From NCBI GenBank assembly GCA_044341625.1, contig JBIIRI010000112.1:1-11477 (forward strand): DNA of 11,477 nucleotides. The letters run 5' to 3'. Source of the DNA: Falsiroseomonas sp044341625 (lineage in GTDB: Bacteria > Pseudomonadota > Alphaproteobacteria > Acetobacterales > Acetobacteraceae). Shown one piece after another: positions 1 through 5,920 of the stretch. The notes under the pieces are model-generated. The model was not told where the DNA came from. It searched no databases and worked only from the letters and a program-made list of their open reading frames with translations. The stretch's first letter is position 1. Each line of letters opens with the position of its first letter. The position numbers and the translations under genes are program-made.

Positions 1-119
1 GCCCCCTCCCCAACCCTCCCCCACTTCGTGGGAGAGGGAGCCAAGTTGCGCCCCATTTCCCTCTCCCGCTTTGCGGGGGAGGGTGCCCGCGCAGCGGGCG
101 GGAGGGGGCACGACCGACC
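1..119 (+). repeat. Palindromic dispersed repeat element, copy 1
   Basis: Two tandem hairpin units with the same design are visible. Unit 1 is an 11-bp stem at 14-24/28-38 with a TTC loop and one C/A mismatch. Unit 2 is at 59-69/73-83 with a TTT loop and one G-T wobble. Both fit the consensus CCCTCYCCCRC-TTY-GYGGGRGAGGG. A third 6-bp stem follows at 85-90/94-99 with a GCA loop. The tail GGGGGCACGACCGACC at 104-119 recurs in the second copy of this window (minus strand, 5283 to 5192). The hairpin-rich, non-coding nature resembles REP-type elements. The element ends 23 bp before the methyltransferase start and contains no gene. Confidence 0.8.
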
Positions 120-142
120 TCCGGCGCAGCGAGCATCGCCCC

Positions 143-970
143 ATGACCGGCGGCCGTGGCGAAGGCGGCGCGCGGCTCACGCCGCCGCTGGGCGAATCCC
201 CCATCGTCGTGCTGGTGCGTCCGCAGATGGCGCAGAATATCGGCACCACGGCGCGCGCCATGGCCAATGGCGGGCTGTTTCATCTGCGGATCGTGGCCCC
301 GCGCGATGGCTGGCCGCAGCCCAATGCCTATGCCGCGGCATCGGGCGCGGATGTGATCCTGGATCACGCGCAGGTCTTCCCGGATATCCCGAGCGCGATT
401 GCCGATTGCCACCGCGTGCTGGGCACCTGCCCGCGACCGCGCCATGTGATCGTGCCGATCCTCGATGCCCGCGCCGCCGCCGCCGAATTGCGCGCCGTCA
501 ATGCGCGCGCGCTGCGCGTCGCGGTGCTGTTCGGGCCGGAACGTGCGGGGCTGGAATCCGATGACCTCGCTTATTGCGACACGCTGGTGCGCTACCCGCT
601 GAACCCGCAGCACAATTCGCTGAACCTCGCCCAGGCGGTGATGATCCTGGCCTATGAATGGTGGATGCAGGCCGAGGCCACGCCCGCCCGGGAACTCCAG
701 ACCAACGGCACCCGCGTGGCGACCAAGGGCGATCTGGAAGCCTTCCTGACCCGCCTGATTGCCGAACTCGACGCGGCGGGCTTCCTGCACAACCCGCCGA
801 AGCGCCCGGGGATGATCCGCAATCTGCGCCATTGGTTCGAACGCGGCGAGGTGACGGAACAGGAATTGCGGACGCTGCACGGCGTGGTGACGGAGCTGTC
901 GCGCGGCCGCATGGTGCACGGCCGCTTCGCCGGCGATGTGCCGCCGCTGCCGTGGGAGGAAACGACGTGA
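143..970 (+). CDS. trmJ: TrmJ-type tRNA (cytidine/uridine-32-2'-O)-methyltransferase
   Basis: This 275-residue protein is a SpoU/SPOUT-class RNA 2'-O-ribose methyltransferase of the TrmJ/TrmH family, which uses S-adenosylmethionine to methylate the ribose of residue 32 in the tRNA anticodon loop. Three family motifs are visible. Motif 1 is PQMAQNIGTTARAMANGG (about 27-44), including the RNA-binding N and R. Motif 2 is VLFGPERAGLESDDL (about 128-142). Motif 3 is YPLNPQHNSLNLAQAV (about 151-166), which with motif 2 builds the knotted SAM site. The C-terminal 100 residues form the helical extension seen in TrmJ. The ATG at 143 was chosen because the upstream in-frame ATG at 71 lies inside the repeat element and would add low-complexity Arg/Gly residues. 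No clear Shine-Dalgarno sequence precedes it. The stop overlaps the start of the next gene. The exact tRNA target is inferred from the family. Confidence 0.85.
   Translation: MTGGRGEGGARLTPPLGESPIVVLVRPQMAQNIGTTARAMANGGLFHLRIVAPRDGWPQPNAYAAASGADVILDHAQVFPDIPSAIADCHRVLGTCPRPRHVIVPILDARAAAAELRAVNARALRVAVLFGPERAGLESDDLAYCDTLVRYPLNPQHNSLNLAQAVMILAYEWWMQAEATPARELQTNGTRVATKGDLEAFLTRLIAELDAAGFLHNPPKRPGMIRNLRHWFERGEVTEQELRTLHGVVTELSRGRMVHGRFAGDVPPLPWEETT
954..960 (+). promoter_or_regulatory. Ribosome binding site fixing the GTG start of the hydrolase
   Basis: GGGAGGA at 954-960, followed by a 6-nt spacer, ends at GTG 967. It lies inside the end of the methyltransferase gene and decides in favour of a GTG start that overlaps the upstream TGA stop (968-970). 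This supports translational coupling of the two genes. Confidence 0.75.
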
Positions 971-1830
971 ATCACCCCGATGGCACGCCCGTGCCCGCGC
1001 TTCCCGATCTGCGCTTCGTCGCACTCGATGCGGCGGCGCTCGGCCTCGAAGGGCCTCGCATGTCCTATATGGAAGCGGGCGGCGGCACGGGGCACACCGT
1101 GCTCTGCCTGCATGGCATCGGCGCCAATTCCATGGGCTGGCGCTTTTCGCTTGCCGCGCTGTCGCGCCATGCGCGCGTGATCGCCTGGAACGCGCCGGGC
1201 TACATGCTGTCCGACAATCTGGTCGCCGAGGCGCCGGGGCCTGAACGCTATGCGGATGTCGCGGTCGCGCTGCTGGATGCGCTGGGCGTGACGGGGCCGG
1301 TCTTCGTCGCCGGGTCCTCCTTCGGCTCGATGCTCGGCGCGTGCCTTGCGGCGCGGCATCCGGAGCGGGTGGCGAAGCTCGCGCTGATCGGCACATCGCG
1401 CGGCCAGCGCTGGAAGGGGCCGGAGGGGCGCGCGCAGATGCTGGCGATGCGCGCGGCGTCCGTGGGCGAAGGCGGCGTCGCGCTGGCGATGACGCGCTCG
1501 CACAAGCTGATCTCGCCCAGCGCGCCGCCGGAAGTACTGGCGATGGTGCAGGGCGTGGTTGCGGCGACGCATCCGCGCGGGCTGATGCAGGCCGCGCGCT
1601 GCACCGATGCGGTGGATGTCGTCGCCGATTTCGCGCCGCGCATCGCCTGCCCCACGCTCGCTATCACCGGCGCCGACGACCAGGTGAACCCGCCCGATGT
1701 CGGACGCCTGATCGCGGATGCGATCCCGGGCGCGCGCTTCGTCTCCCCGCCCGGACTCGGGCACCTGCCGGAGATGGAGGCGCCCGCCCGGACGCTCGAC
1801 CTGCTGCAGACGCATTTCTTCGGGAGCTGA
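967..1830 (+). CDS. Alpha/beta-fold hydrolase
   Basis: This is a 287-residue cytoplasmic alpha/beta hydrolase with no signal peptide. The LHGIG oxyanion region is at 48-52, and the nucleophile elbow G-S-S-F-G at 116-120 gives Ser118 as the likely nucleophile. The acid residue is in GADD (235-238), and the catalytic His266 is in PGLGHLPEMEAP. The protein aligns end to end with the usual length of lactonase, esterase and C-C hydrolase-type members, but the substrate cannot be read from the sequence. The GTG start has a strong Shine-Dalgarno sequence and overlaps the trmJ stop. The stop lies 2 bp before the solute-binding protein gene, so the three genes are probably co-transcribed. One guess is that it hydrolyses an ester or lactone imported with help from the neighbouring binding protein; no motif proves this. 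Confidence 0.88.
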   Translation: MNHPDGTPVPALPDLRFVALDAAALGLEGPRMSYMEAGGGTGHTVLCLHGIGANSMGWRFSLAALSRHARVIAWNAPGYMLSDNLVAEAPGPERYADVAVALLDALGVTGPVFVAGSSFGSMLGACLAARHPERVAKLALIGTSRGQRWKGPEGRAQMLAMRAASVGEGGVALAMTRSHKLISPSAPPEVLAMVQGVVAATHPRGLMQAARCTDAVDVVADFAPRIACPTLAITGADDQVNPPDVGRLIADAIPGARFVSPPGLGHLPEMEAPARTLDLLQTHFFGS

Positions 1831-1832
1831 CC

Positions 1833-2801
1833 ATGCCATTCGCCCGCCGCACGCTTCTCGCCGCGCTCGCCATCCCCGCCGTGGCACGGGCGCAATCCGA
1901 TTATCCGTCGCGCCAGGTCCGCATCGTGGTGCCCTTCCCGGCGGGTGGCGGGCTGGATGCGCTGGCGCGCGCGCTGGCGGAAAGGCTGCAGGCGCAATGG
2001 CGCCAGCCGGTGGTGGTGGACAACCGCCCCGGCGGGGCGACCGTGCCGGGGACGGATATCGTCGCGAAGGCCGCGCCCGATGGGCACACGCTGCTGATCA
2101 CGGCGGACAACTCCATCACGTCGAACCCGCATCTGATCCGGTCGATGCCCTTCGACCCGATGCGCGACCTGGCGCCGATCAGCCACCTGGTGGATGTGCA
2201 CCAGATGGTGGTGGTGAATGCGCGGCTCGGCGCGACATCGATGGCCGAATTGGTGGCGGCGGCCCGCGCGCGGCCGGGGGCGCTGAACTTCGCCTCCTAC
2301 GGCAATGCGTCCCAGCCGCATCTCGCCTTCGGCGCGCTGGCGGCGCGGGAGAGGCTGGAGATGGTGCATGTGCCCTATCGCGGCCTGCCGCCCGCGGTGC
2401 TGGCCACCGTGCAGGGCGAGACGCAGATGACGCTGACCGGCATCCCGACCGGGGCGGAACACATCCGCGCCGGCACGCTGCGCGCGCTCGCCATCGGGCG
2501 CGACACCCGCGCGCCCCAGCTGCCCGATGTGCCGACCCTGGCCGAGGCTGGCTATGCGGAGATCGATCCGCGCACCTGGTTCGGCGCCTTCGCCCCGGCC
2601 GGCACGCCGGCCGCGCTGCTCGGCCGCCTGCAGGCCGACCTCGCCGCCGCGATCGGGGAGCCCGCCGTGCGCGGGCGCTTCGTGGATGCCGCTGGCTTCA
2701 CCCTGCACGCCCGCACGCCAGAGGCGACGGCGGCCTTCCTGCGCGAGGACCTGGACTACAAGCGCCGCCTGATCGCGGCGGCCGGCATCCAGGCGGAGTA
2801 G
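1833..2801 (+). CDS. Bug/TctC-family periplasmic solute-binding protein
   Basis: This 322-residue secreted protein belongs to the Bug (TctC-like) family, the extracytoplasmic receptors of tripartite tricarboxylate transporters, which bind carboxylates. The N-terminus has RR at 5-6, a hydrophobic core at about 8-17 and a likely cleavage after ARA at 20. Family hallmarks follow: YPSRQVRIVVPFPAGGGLD (24-42), VDNRPGGAT (62-70), APDGHTLL (81-88), FASYGN (153-158), HVPYRG (179-184), LPDVPTLAEAGY (230-241) and WFGAFAPAGTPA (249-260). The length is normal for the family. Its start has GGGAG at 1822-1826 with a 6-nt spacer. No TctA or TctB membrane subunit lies in the window, so it is an orphan receptor, as is common where Bug genes have expanded. 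The gene ends 3 bp from the converging small membrane protein gene. The ligand is unknown. Confidence 0.9.
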   Translation: MPFARRTLLAALAIPAVARAQSDYPSRQVRIVVPFPAGGGLDALARALAERLQAQWRQPVVVDNRPGGATVPGTDIVAKAAPDGHTLLITADNSITSNPHLIRSMPFDPMRDLAPISHLVDVHQMVVVNARLGATSMAELVAAARARPGALNFASYGNASQPHLAFGALAARERLEMVHVPYRGLPPAVLATVQGETQMTLTGIPTGAEHIRAGTLRALAIGRDTRAPQLPDVPTLAEAGYAEIDPRTWFGAFAPAGTPAALLGRLQADLAAAIGEPAVRGRFVDAAGFTLHARTPEATAAFLREDLDYKRRLIAAAGIQAE

Positions 2802-2804
2802 AAG

Positions 2805-3008
2805 TCAGCCGAGCTTCTTGGCCAGCCTGCGCGCCAGCAGGTAGCCGGTCAGCCCGGCTACCGGGGCGCCGGGCAGGGCAAGCAGCCAGCCGATATGGAT
2901 GCCGTCGGCGACCAGCCCCATGCCGATGCCGAACATCAGCCCGCCCACCAGGCAGCCGGTCACCCCGGCGGTCAGGCCGAGCACCAGGATATCTTCGCGC
3001 GTCACCAT
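2805..3008 (-). CDS. Small glycine-rich two-helix membrane protein, unknown function
   Basis: This is a 67-residue hypothetical protein. Two hydrophobic segments are visible, at about 7-34 and 40-59, ending in a basic tail (RRLAKKLG). The first segment is rich in glycine with a zipper-like spacing (Gly23, Gly27, Gly31, and also Gly11/Gly15 and Gly18/Gly22), suggesting tight helix packing or oligomerisation in the inner membrane. The ATG at 3008 is the only start that avoids the long low-complexity extension upstream. No Shine-Dalgarno sequence is seen, and the ATG sits where a start would fall if transcription began at a weak divergent promoter (TTGTCA read on the minus strand at 3044-3039). 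It converges on the Bug gene with a 3-bp gap. I do not recognise the family; a domain search could change that. Confidence 0.65.
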   Translation of the reverse strand: MVTREDILVLGLTAGVTGCLVGGLMFGIGMGLVADGIHIGWLLALPGAPVAGLTGYLLARRLAKKLG

Positions 3009-3037
3009 GGCGCGGGAGTAGGGGAGGGGGCGGCGGT

Positions 3038-3066
3038 TTGACAAGCCCGGCGCGGGCCGCCTATAC
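3038..3066 (+). promoter_or_regulatory. Sigma-70 promoter for rpsD
   Basis: TTGACA at 3038-3043, a 17-nt spacer and CTATAC at 3061-3066 match the alphaproteobacterial housekeeping pattern (TTGAC, 17 nt, CTATAT-like). Transcription would start near 3073, leaving a leader of about 165 nt before rpsD. The -35 box overlaps a TTGTCA on the other strand, so it may share its site with a divergent promoter for the small membrane protein. Confidence 0.7.
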
Positions 3067-3072
3067 GCCGCG

Positions 3073-3239
3073 CTCTTCCCGGGAACGTGGACGAGGGGCG
3101 ATCCCTCGCGCCCGCCCTTGGCCGGCAGCTTACCTCTGTCGGGCTTGGGACTACCGGGACAATCCAGGGTGCGTCCGGCTCGAACCGGGGCATCCGCCTT
3201 GAAGAAGGACCGGTGCCGAGAGGCCCGGCAGCAAGCCGC
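3073..3239 (+). promoter_or_regulatory. Structured 5' leader of rpsD
   Basis: The gene-free 5' untranslated stretch contains at least three hairpins: CGAGGG/CCCTCG at 3092-3097/3103-3108; CCGGCAG/CTGTCGG at 3122-3128/3136-3142 (one G-T pair); and TGCCG/CGGCA at 3214-3218/3226-3230. The best purine-rich ribosome-binding-like sequence, AAGGA at 3205-3209, is 30 nt from the ATG, too far unless the 17-nt hairpin between them folds. S4 represses its own mRNA through leader structures in E. coli and Bacillus, so an autoregulatory role is a reasonable but unproven inference. No known riboswitch was recognised. Confidence 0.45.
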
Positions 3240-3857
3240 ATGACCAAGCGCGCTGAATCCAAGTACAAGATCAATCGCCGCCTCGGCGTGAACCTCTGGG
3301 GCCGCGCCAAGTCCCCGATCGCCAAGCGCGAATACGGCCCCGGCCAGCATGGCCAGCGCCGCAAGCAGAAGCCGACCGACTACGGCGTGCAGCTGATGGC
3401 CAAGCAGAAGCTCAAGGGCTACTACGGCAACATCGGCGAGAAGCAGTTCCGCAAGTATTACGAGGAGGCCGTGCGCCGCAAGGGCGACACCTCCGAGAAC
3501 CTGATCGAGCTGCTGGAGCGTCGCCTGGACACCGTCATCTACCGCATGAAGATGGCCGTCACGCCCTTCGCGGCGCGGCAGTTCGTGAACCATGGCCATG
3601 TCACGGTGAACGGCAAGCGCCTCAACATCCCGTCCTACATCGTCAAGGACACGGATGTGATCGAGGTGAAGGAGAAGTCGAAGCAGATGACGGCGCTGCT
3701 CGACGCGGCGCAGTCCGGCGAGCGCGACGTGCCGGAATACATCGAGGTGGATCACCGCGCGATGCGCGGCCGCGTGCTGCGCGCGCCGAAGCTGTCGGAT
3801 GTGCCCTACCCGGTGCAGATGGAACCGAACCTGGTGGTCGAGTTCTACTCGCGCTGA
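3240..3857 (+). CDS. rpsD: 30S ribosomal protein S4
   Basis: S4 (205 residues) is a primary 16S rRNA binding protein that nucleates assembly of the 30S body, contributes to the mRNA entry channel and influences decoding accuracy. The N-terminal part carries the typical REYGPGQHGQRR stretch (about 30-41) and QLMAKQKLKGYYG (51-63). The S4 RNA-binding domain covers about 91-148, with LLERRLD, FAARQFVNHGHVTVNG and the KSKQ end. The C-terminus MEPNLVVEFYSR is that of the bacterial family. The protein has no cysteine, so it is the zinc-free form. The start is fixed by alignment to the usual MTKR/MSKR N-terminus, not by a Shine-Dalgarno sequence, which is missing at normal distance. The gene stands alone with its own promoter and terminator, as is usual in this class. 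Confidence 0.98.
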   Translation: MTKRAESKYKINRRLGVNLWGRAKSPIAKREYGPGQHGQRRKQKPTDYGVQLMAKQKLKGYYGNIGEKQFRKYYEEAVRRKGDTSENLIELLERRLDTVIYRMKMAVTPFAARQFVNHGHVTVNGKRLNIPSYIVKDTDVIEVKEKSKQMTALLDAAQSGERDVPEYIEVDHRAMRGRVLRAPKLSDVPYPVQMEPNLVVEFYSR

Positions 3858-3883
3858 TCCTGCTTCCAGGCCGAGCCTGCCAG

Positions 3884-3913
3884 AACGCCGGTCCCGCAAG
3901 GGGCCGGCGTTTT
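3884..3913 (+). terminator. Intrinsic terminator after rpsD
   Basis: A 12-bp stem runs from 3884/3885 to 3895 and pairs with 3900 to 3910/3911, with one T-G pair and a GCAA tetraloop at 3896-3899. It is followed by a short T run (3910-3913). It begins 26 nt after the S4 stop. The GC-rich stem with GNRA loop and T run is a standard Rho-independent terminator, although the T run is short. Confidence 0.85.
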
Positions 3914-4077
3914 GCGTTGGAGGTTCTGTGCAGGGAGGCTGGGCGCCGGGCAAAGAAATGCCCGACCAACGTTGCCGTCGGCCGGGCCAAGAGTTGGGGA
4001 GGATACGCCCGAAGCGGTCGGCAGATCCGCCTCGGGGGCAGGCGACAACCAGAACAGCGCAGGACGCTGATCCGCGG

Positions 4078-4130
4078 TTGTCATGATTAGCTTACAGTCT
4101 TTTGGCGCGACTGTCATGCTAAATTGACAA
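4078..4130. repeat. AT-rich imperfect inverted repeat in the rpsD-glycosyltransferase gap
   Basis: Two 22-nt arms (4078-4099 and 4109-4130) surround a 9-nt centre. Read inward, both arms share the blocks TTGTCA, TTAGC and ACAGTC, separated by 2-3 unlike bases. The tract is clearly richer in A and T than everything around it. It lies between convergent genes, 27 bp beyond the glycosyltransferase stop on the downstream side. It could be an operator, a bidirectional terminator without T run, or the remains of an insertion-element end. The rest of 3914-4161 holds no gene or other signal that I can support. Confidence 0.6.
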
Positions 4131-4161
4131 TCGTGGTCGGATAGTAATCTCCGCCACCAGA

Positions 4162-5106
4162 TTACGCCGGGTAGCGCGCGAAGGGGCCGTGCAGCCGGGG
4201 GGGCAGCCAGGGCAGAAGATGCGCCGCCGCGAGCAGCGCGGCCCGGCGCGGCCCCGGCGCGGCCAGGAAGGCCTGGCGCAGCAGGGGGCGGCCATGTGCC
4301 GCATCGCCATGGCGGATCAACTCCTTGCCCGCCACCCAGCCATTCTCCGCCTCCGCCCGCGCGCGGAGCGCTGGCAACCGCGAACCCAGCCGCGCGGCGA
4401 GGGCAGGATTGCCCCAGATCGCCGCCATTGCCGGCGCGAAGGCCGCCGGCTCCCGCGCCATGCGGCGATAGGCGCTGCCGGCCCGTTCGCGCACGAACAG
4501 CAGGGGCGCGCGGCCCGCCACAGGCTGGAAGGGGCCGCGCAGCACCAGCCGCACCCAGCATTCCCAATCCTCGCCGTAGCGAAGCCTTGGGTCGAAGCCA
4601 CCTGCGGCCTCGAAGGCGGCGCGGCGGATCAGCGCGTGACCGCCATTGACCAGCAGGTTCCGCACCAGCAGCCGGTCCAGGATATCGCCCGCCGGGAAGG
4701 GGCCGGTCTTGACCCTGAGCGGCGCATCGCCGGGCCGCGCGGCCTCCTCCATCGCGGCCCAGGGGCCATAGGCGGCGACGGAAGCCGGCGCGTCGTCCAG
4801 CGCCGCGCCCAGGCGCTGCAGCGCATCGGGCGCCAGCCAGTCATCCGCATCCAGGAACAGCAGCGCCTCGCCCCGCGCCGCCGCGATTCCGGCATTGCGC
4901 GCGGCCGAGACGCCGGCCTTGGCCTGGCGGAGGATGCGGATGCGCCGGTCGCCCTCCGCCGCGCCTTCGGCCGCCCGCGCCGTCCCGTCGCGGGAGCCGT
5001 CATCGACCAGGATCATCTCCCACGCCGGATGGCTCTGCGCGCGGGCGGATGCGACGGCATCGGCCACGAAGGGCGCGACGTCGTGGGCGGGGGTGATGAT
5101 GGACAT
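4162..5106 (-). CDS. Family 2 glycosyltransferase
   Basis: This is a GT-A fold, inverting family 2 glycosyltransferase that transfers a sugar from a nucleotide-sugar donor, probably in surface polysaccharide or glycolipid synthesis. Residue numbers count from the ATG at 5106 (314 residues). Visible features are SIITPAHDVAPF (2-13), VDDGSRDGT (34-42), the AGVSAARNAG segment (64-73) typical of the donor site, the metal-binding DADD (86-89), and GFDPRLRYGEDWECWVRL (170-187) with the ED catalytic base. There is no transmembrane segment except a mildly hydrophobic, arginine-rich C-terminal tail. A GTG at 5121 would add five residues. Neither start has a clear Shine-Dalgarno sequence; the ATG was preferred because the family normally begins just before the first beta strand. 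No other polysaccharide gene lies nearby, so the acceptor is unknown. Confidence 0.88.
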   Translation of the reverse strand: MSIITPAHDVAPFVADAVASARAQSHPAWEMILVDDGSRDGTARAAEGAAEGDRRIRILRQAKAGVSAARNAGIAAARGEALLFLDADDWLAPDALQRLGAALDDAPASVAAYGPWAAMEEAARPGDAPLRVKTGPFPAGDILDRLLVRNLLVNGGHALIRRAAFEAAGGFDPRLRYGEDWECWVRLVLRGPFQPVAGRAPLLFVRERAGSAYRRMAREPAAFAPAMAAIWGNPALAARLGSRLPALRARAEAENGWVAGKELIRHGDAAHGRPLLRQAFLAAPGPRRAALLAAAHLLPWLPPRLHGPFARYPA

Positions 5107-5191
5107 GAAGGGCGCCGGCACGGGCCGCAGAATGCGGTGGGCGGCGGCGCGGGGGAAATCAACTGGGCGCGGGAGGTCTCATCAGGGGCGC

Positions 5192-5283
5192 GGTCGGTCG
5201 CGCCCCCACCCGCCTTCGCTGCGCTCAGGCACCAACCTTCGGCGCAGCGGCAGTGCCGCTGCCCCCCGTGACGCGGGAGAGGG
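5192..5283 (-). repeat. Palindromic dispersed repeat element, copy 2 (inverted, degenerate)
   Basis: Read on the minus strand, this stretch begins CCCTCTCCCGC (5283 to 5273), identical to the left arm of the second hairpin unit in copy 1. It continues with GGTGCC, GCGCAGCG and GGCGGG blocks in the same order, and ends GGGGGCGCGACCGACC (5207 to 5192), which differs by one base from the tail at 104-119. The right arm of the main hairpin is degenerate, and about 30 extra bases with their own stem are inserted. It occupies most of the gap between grxD and the glycosyltransferase; the remaining 5107-5191 holds nothing I can name. Confidence 0.7.
5244..5262 (-). other. Perfect hairpin downstream of grxD
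   Basis: GCAGCGGC at 5244-5251 pairs with GCCGCTGC at 5255-5262 around a 3-nt loop, about 40 nt past the grxD stop in the direction of transcription. It lacks a T run, so it is a weak candidate for an intrinsic terminator; it could instead block 3' exonucleases at the end of the purine-bolA-grxD transcript. It sits inside the dispersed repeat. Confidence 0.4.
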
Positions 5284-5301
5284 AAGCCGAACGCAGAAGG
5301 A

Positions 5302-5640
5302 TCAGGCGCTCGCCTTCGGCGCGACGCCCTTTTCCTGCAGCATCATGGTCAGTTCGCCGGACTGGAACATCTCCGTCACGATGTCGCAGCCGCCGACGAA
5401 TTCGCCCTTCACGTAAAGCTGCGGGATGGTCGGCCAGTTGGTGAAGCTCTTGATACCCTCACGCACCGCCATGTCCTCCAGCACGTTTACGCCCTTGAAG
5501 GGCACGCCCATGTGGCTGAGGATCTGCACGACGCGGGCCGAGAAGCCGCATTGCGGGAAGACCGGCGTCCCCTTCATGAACAGCACCACCGGGTTGTCGG
5601 TGATCTCGGCCTGGATCTTCGCATGGACCGCGTCGGTCAT
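5302..5640 (-). CDS. grxD: Monothiol CGFS glutaredoxin (Grx4/GrxD type)
   Basis: This 112-residue protein is a class II monothiol glutaredoxin that binds a [2Fe-2S] cluster as a glutathione-bridged dimer or together with BolA, and delivers it to iron-sulfur enzymes or iron sensors. The active site CGFS is at 31-34. Lys23 in FMKGTP, WPTIPQLYVKGEFVGG (69-84) and GGCD (83-86) form the glutathione-binding surface. The length matches single-domain family members. The start is backed by AGGGGAAG at 5655-5648 with a 7-nt spacer. It follows bolA after 30 bp in the same direction, the standard partner arrangement, and is the last gene of the purine run. Confidence 0.97.
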   Translation of the reverse strand: MTDAVHAKIQAEITDNPVVLFMKGTPVFPQCGFSARVVQILSHMGVPFKGVNVLEDMAVREGIKSFTNWPTIPQLYVKGEFVGGCDIVTEMFQSGELTMMLQEKGVAPKASA

Positions 5641-5670
5641 GGTTCGTCTTCCCCTGTCGTTGTCGAATGT

Positions 5671-5904
5671 TCAATCGGGCGCGGAGGTCTGAAGGGCCAG
5701 CGCGTGCAGCGCGCCGCCCATCCGCCCCTGCAGCGCCGCATAGACCAGCTGGTGCTGCTTCACGCGGGAGAGGCCCTTGAAGGCGCTGGAGACGACCTTC
5801 GCGGCATAGTGGTCGCCGTCGCCGGCCAGGTCCTCGATCGTGACCTTCGCATCGGGCAGGGCCGACACGATCAGCGCCTCGATCTCCGCGGCATCCATGG
5901 CCAT
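5671..5904 (-). CDS. bolA: BolA/IbaG-family protein
   Basis: This is a 77-residue BolA-fold protein, short like IbaG/BolA2. BolA proteins bind CGFS glutaredoxins and complete the ligands of a shared [2Fe-2S] cluster. Visible features are DHYAAKVVSSAFKGLSRVKQ (31-50), His51 and VYAAL, forming the helix-turn-helix-like core, and the conserved GGALHALAL with His67, a likely cluster ligand. The ATG at 5904 was selected because GGGAG (5919-5915) lies 10 nt upstream. ATG 5898 is a close alternative, and longer versions would run into the purL stop. It begins 16 bp after purL and precedes grxD by 30 bp. The exact subtype (BolA or IbaG) is not certain. Confidence 0.93.
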   Translation of the reverse strand: MAMDAAEIEALIVSALPDAKVTIEDLAGDGDHYAAKVVSSAFKGLSRVKQHQLVYAALQGRMGGALHALALQTSAPD

Positions 5905-5920
5905 CAGATTGTCGCTCCCA

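Noticed and set aside
1..119. CRISPR array
   Set aside because: Two hairpin units differ in sequence and are not separated by uniform unique spacers, and no cas gene is present.
71..142. An earlier ATG start for trmJ
   Set aside because: The added residues come from the repeat element and do not resemble the family N-terminus.
652..2708. Long open frames on the minus strand opposite trmJ, the hydrolase and the Bug gene
   Set aside because: They are Arg/Gly/Ala-rich, have no family motifs and lie opposite three well-supported genes; high GC produces such frames.
3073..3239. A known riboswitch or a tRNA in the rpsD leader
   Set aside because: Hairpins are present, but no aptamer core, cloverleaf or T-loop arrangement fits.
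3950..4080. A short plus-strand frame after the rpsD terminator as a gene
   Set aside because: It has no start signal, no recognisable protein features, and is just what random high-GC sequence gives.
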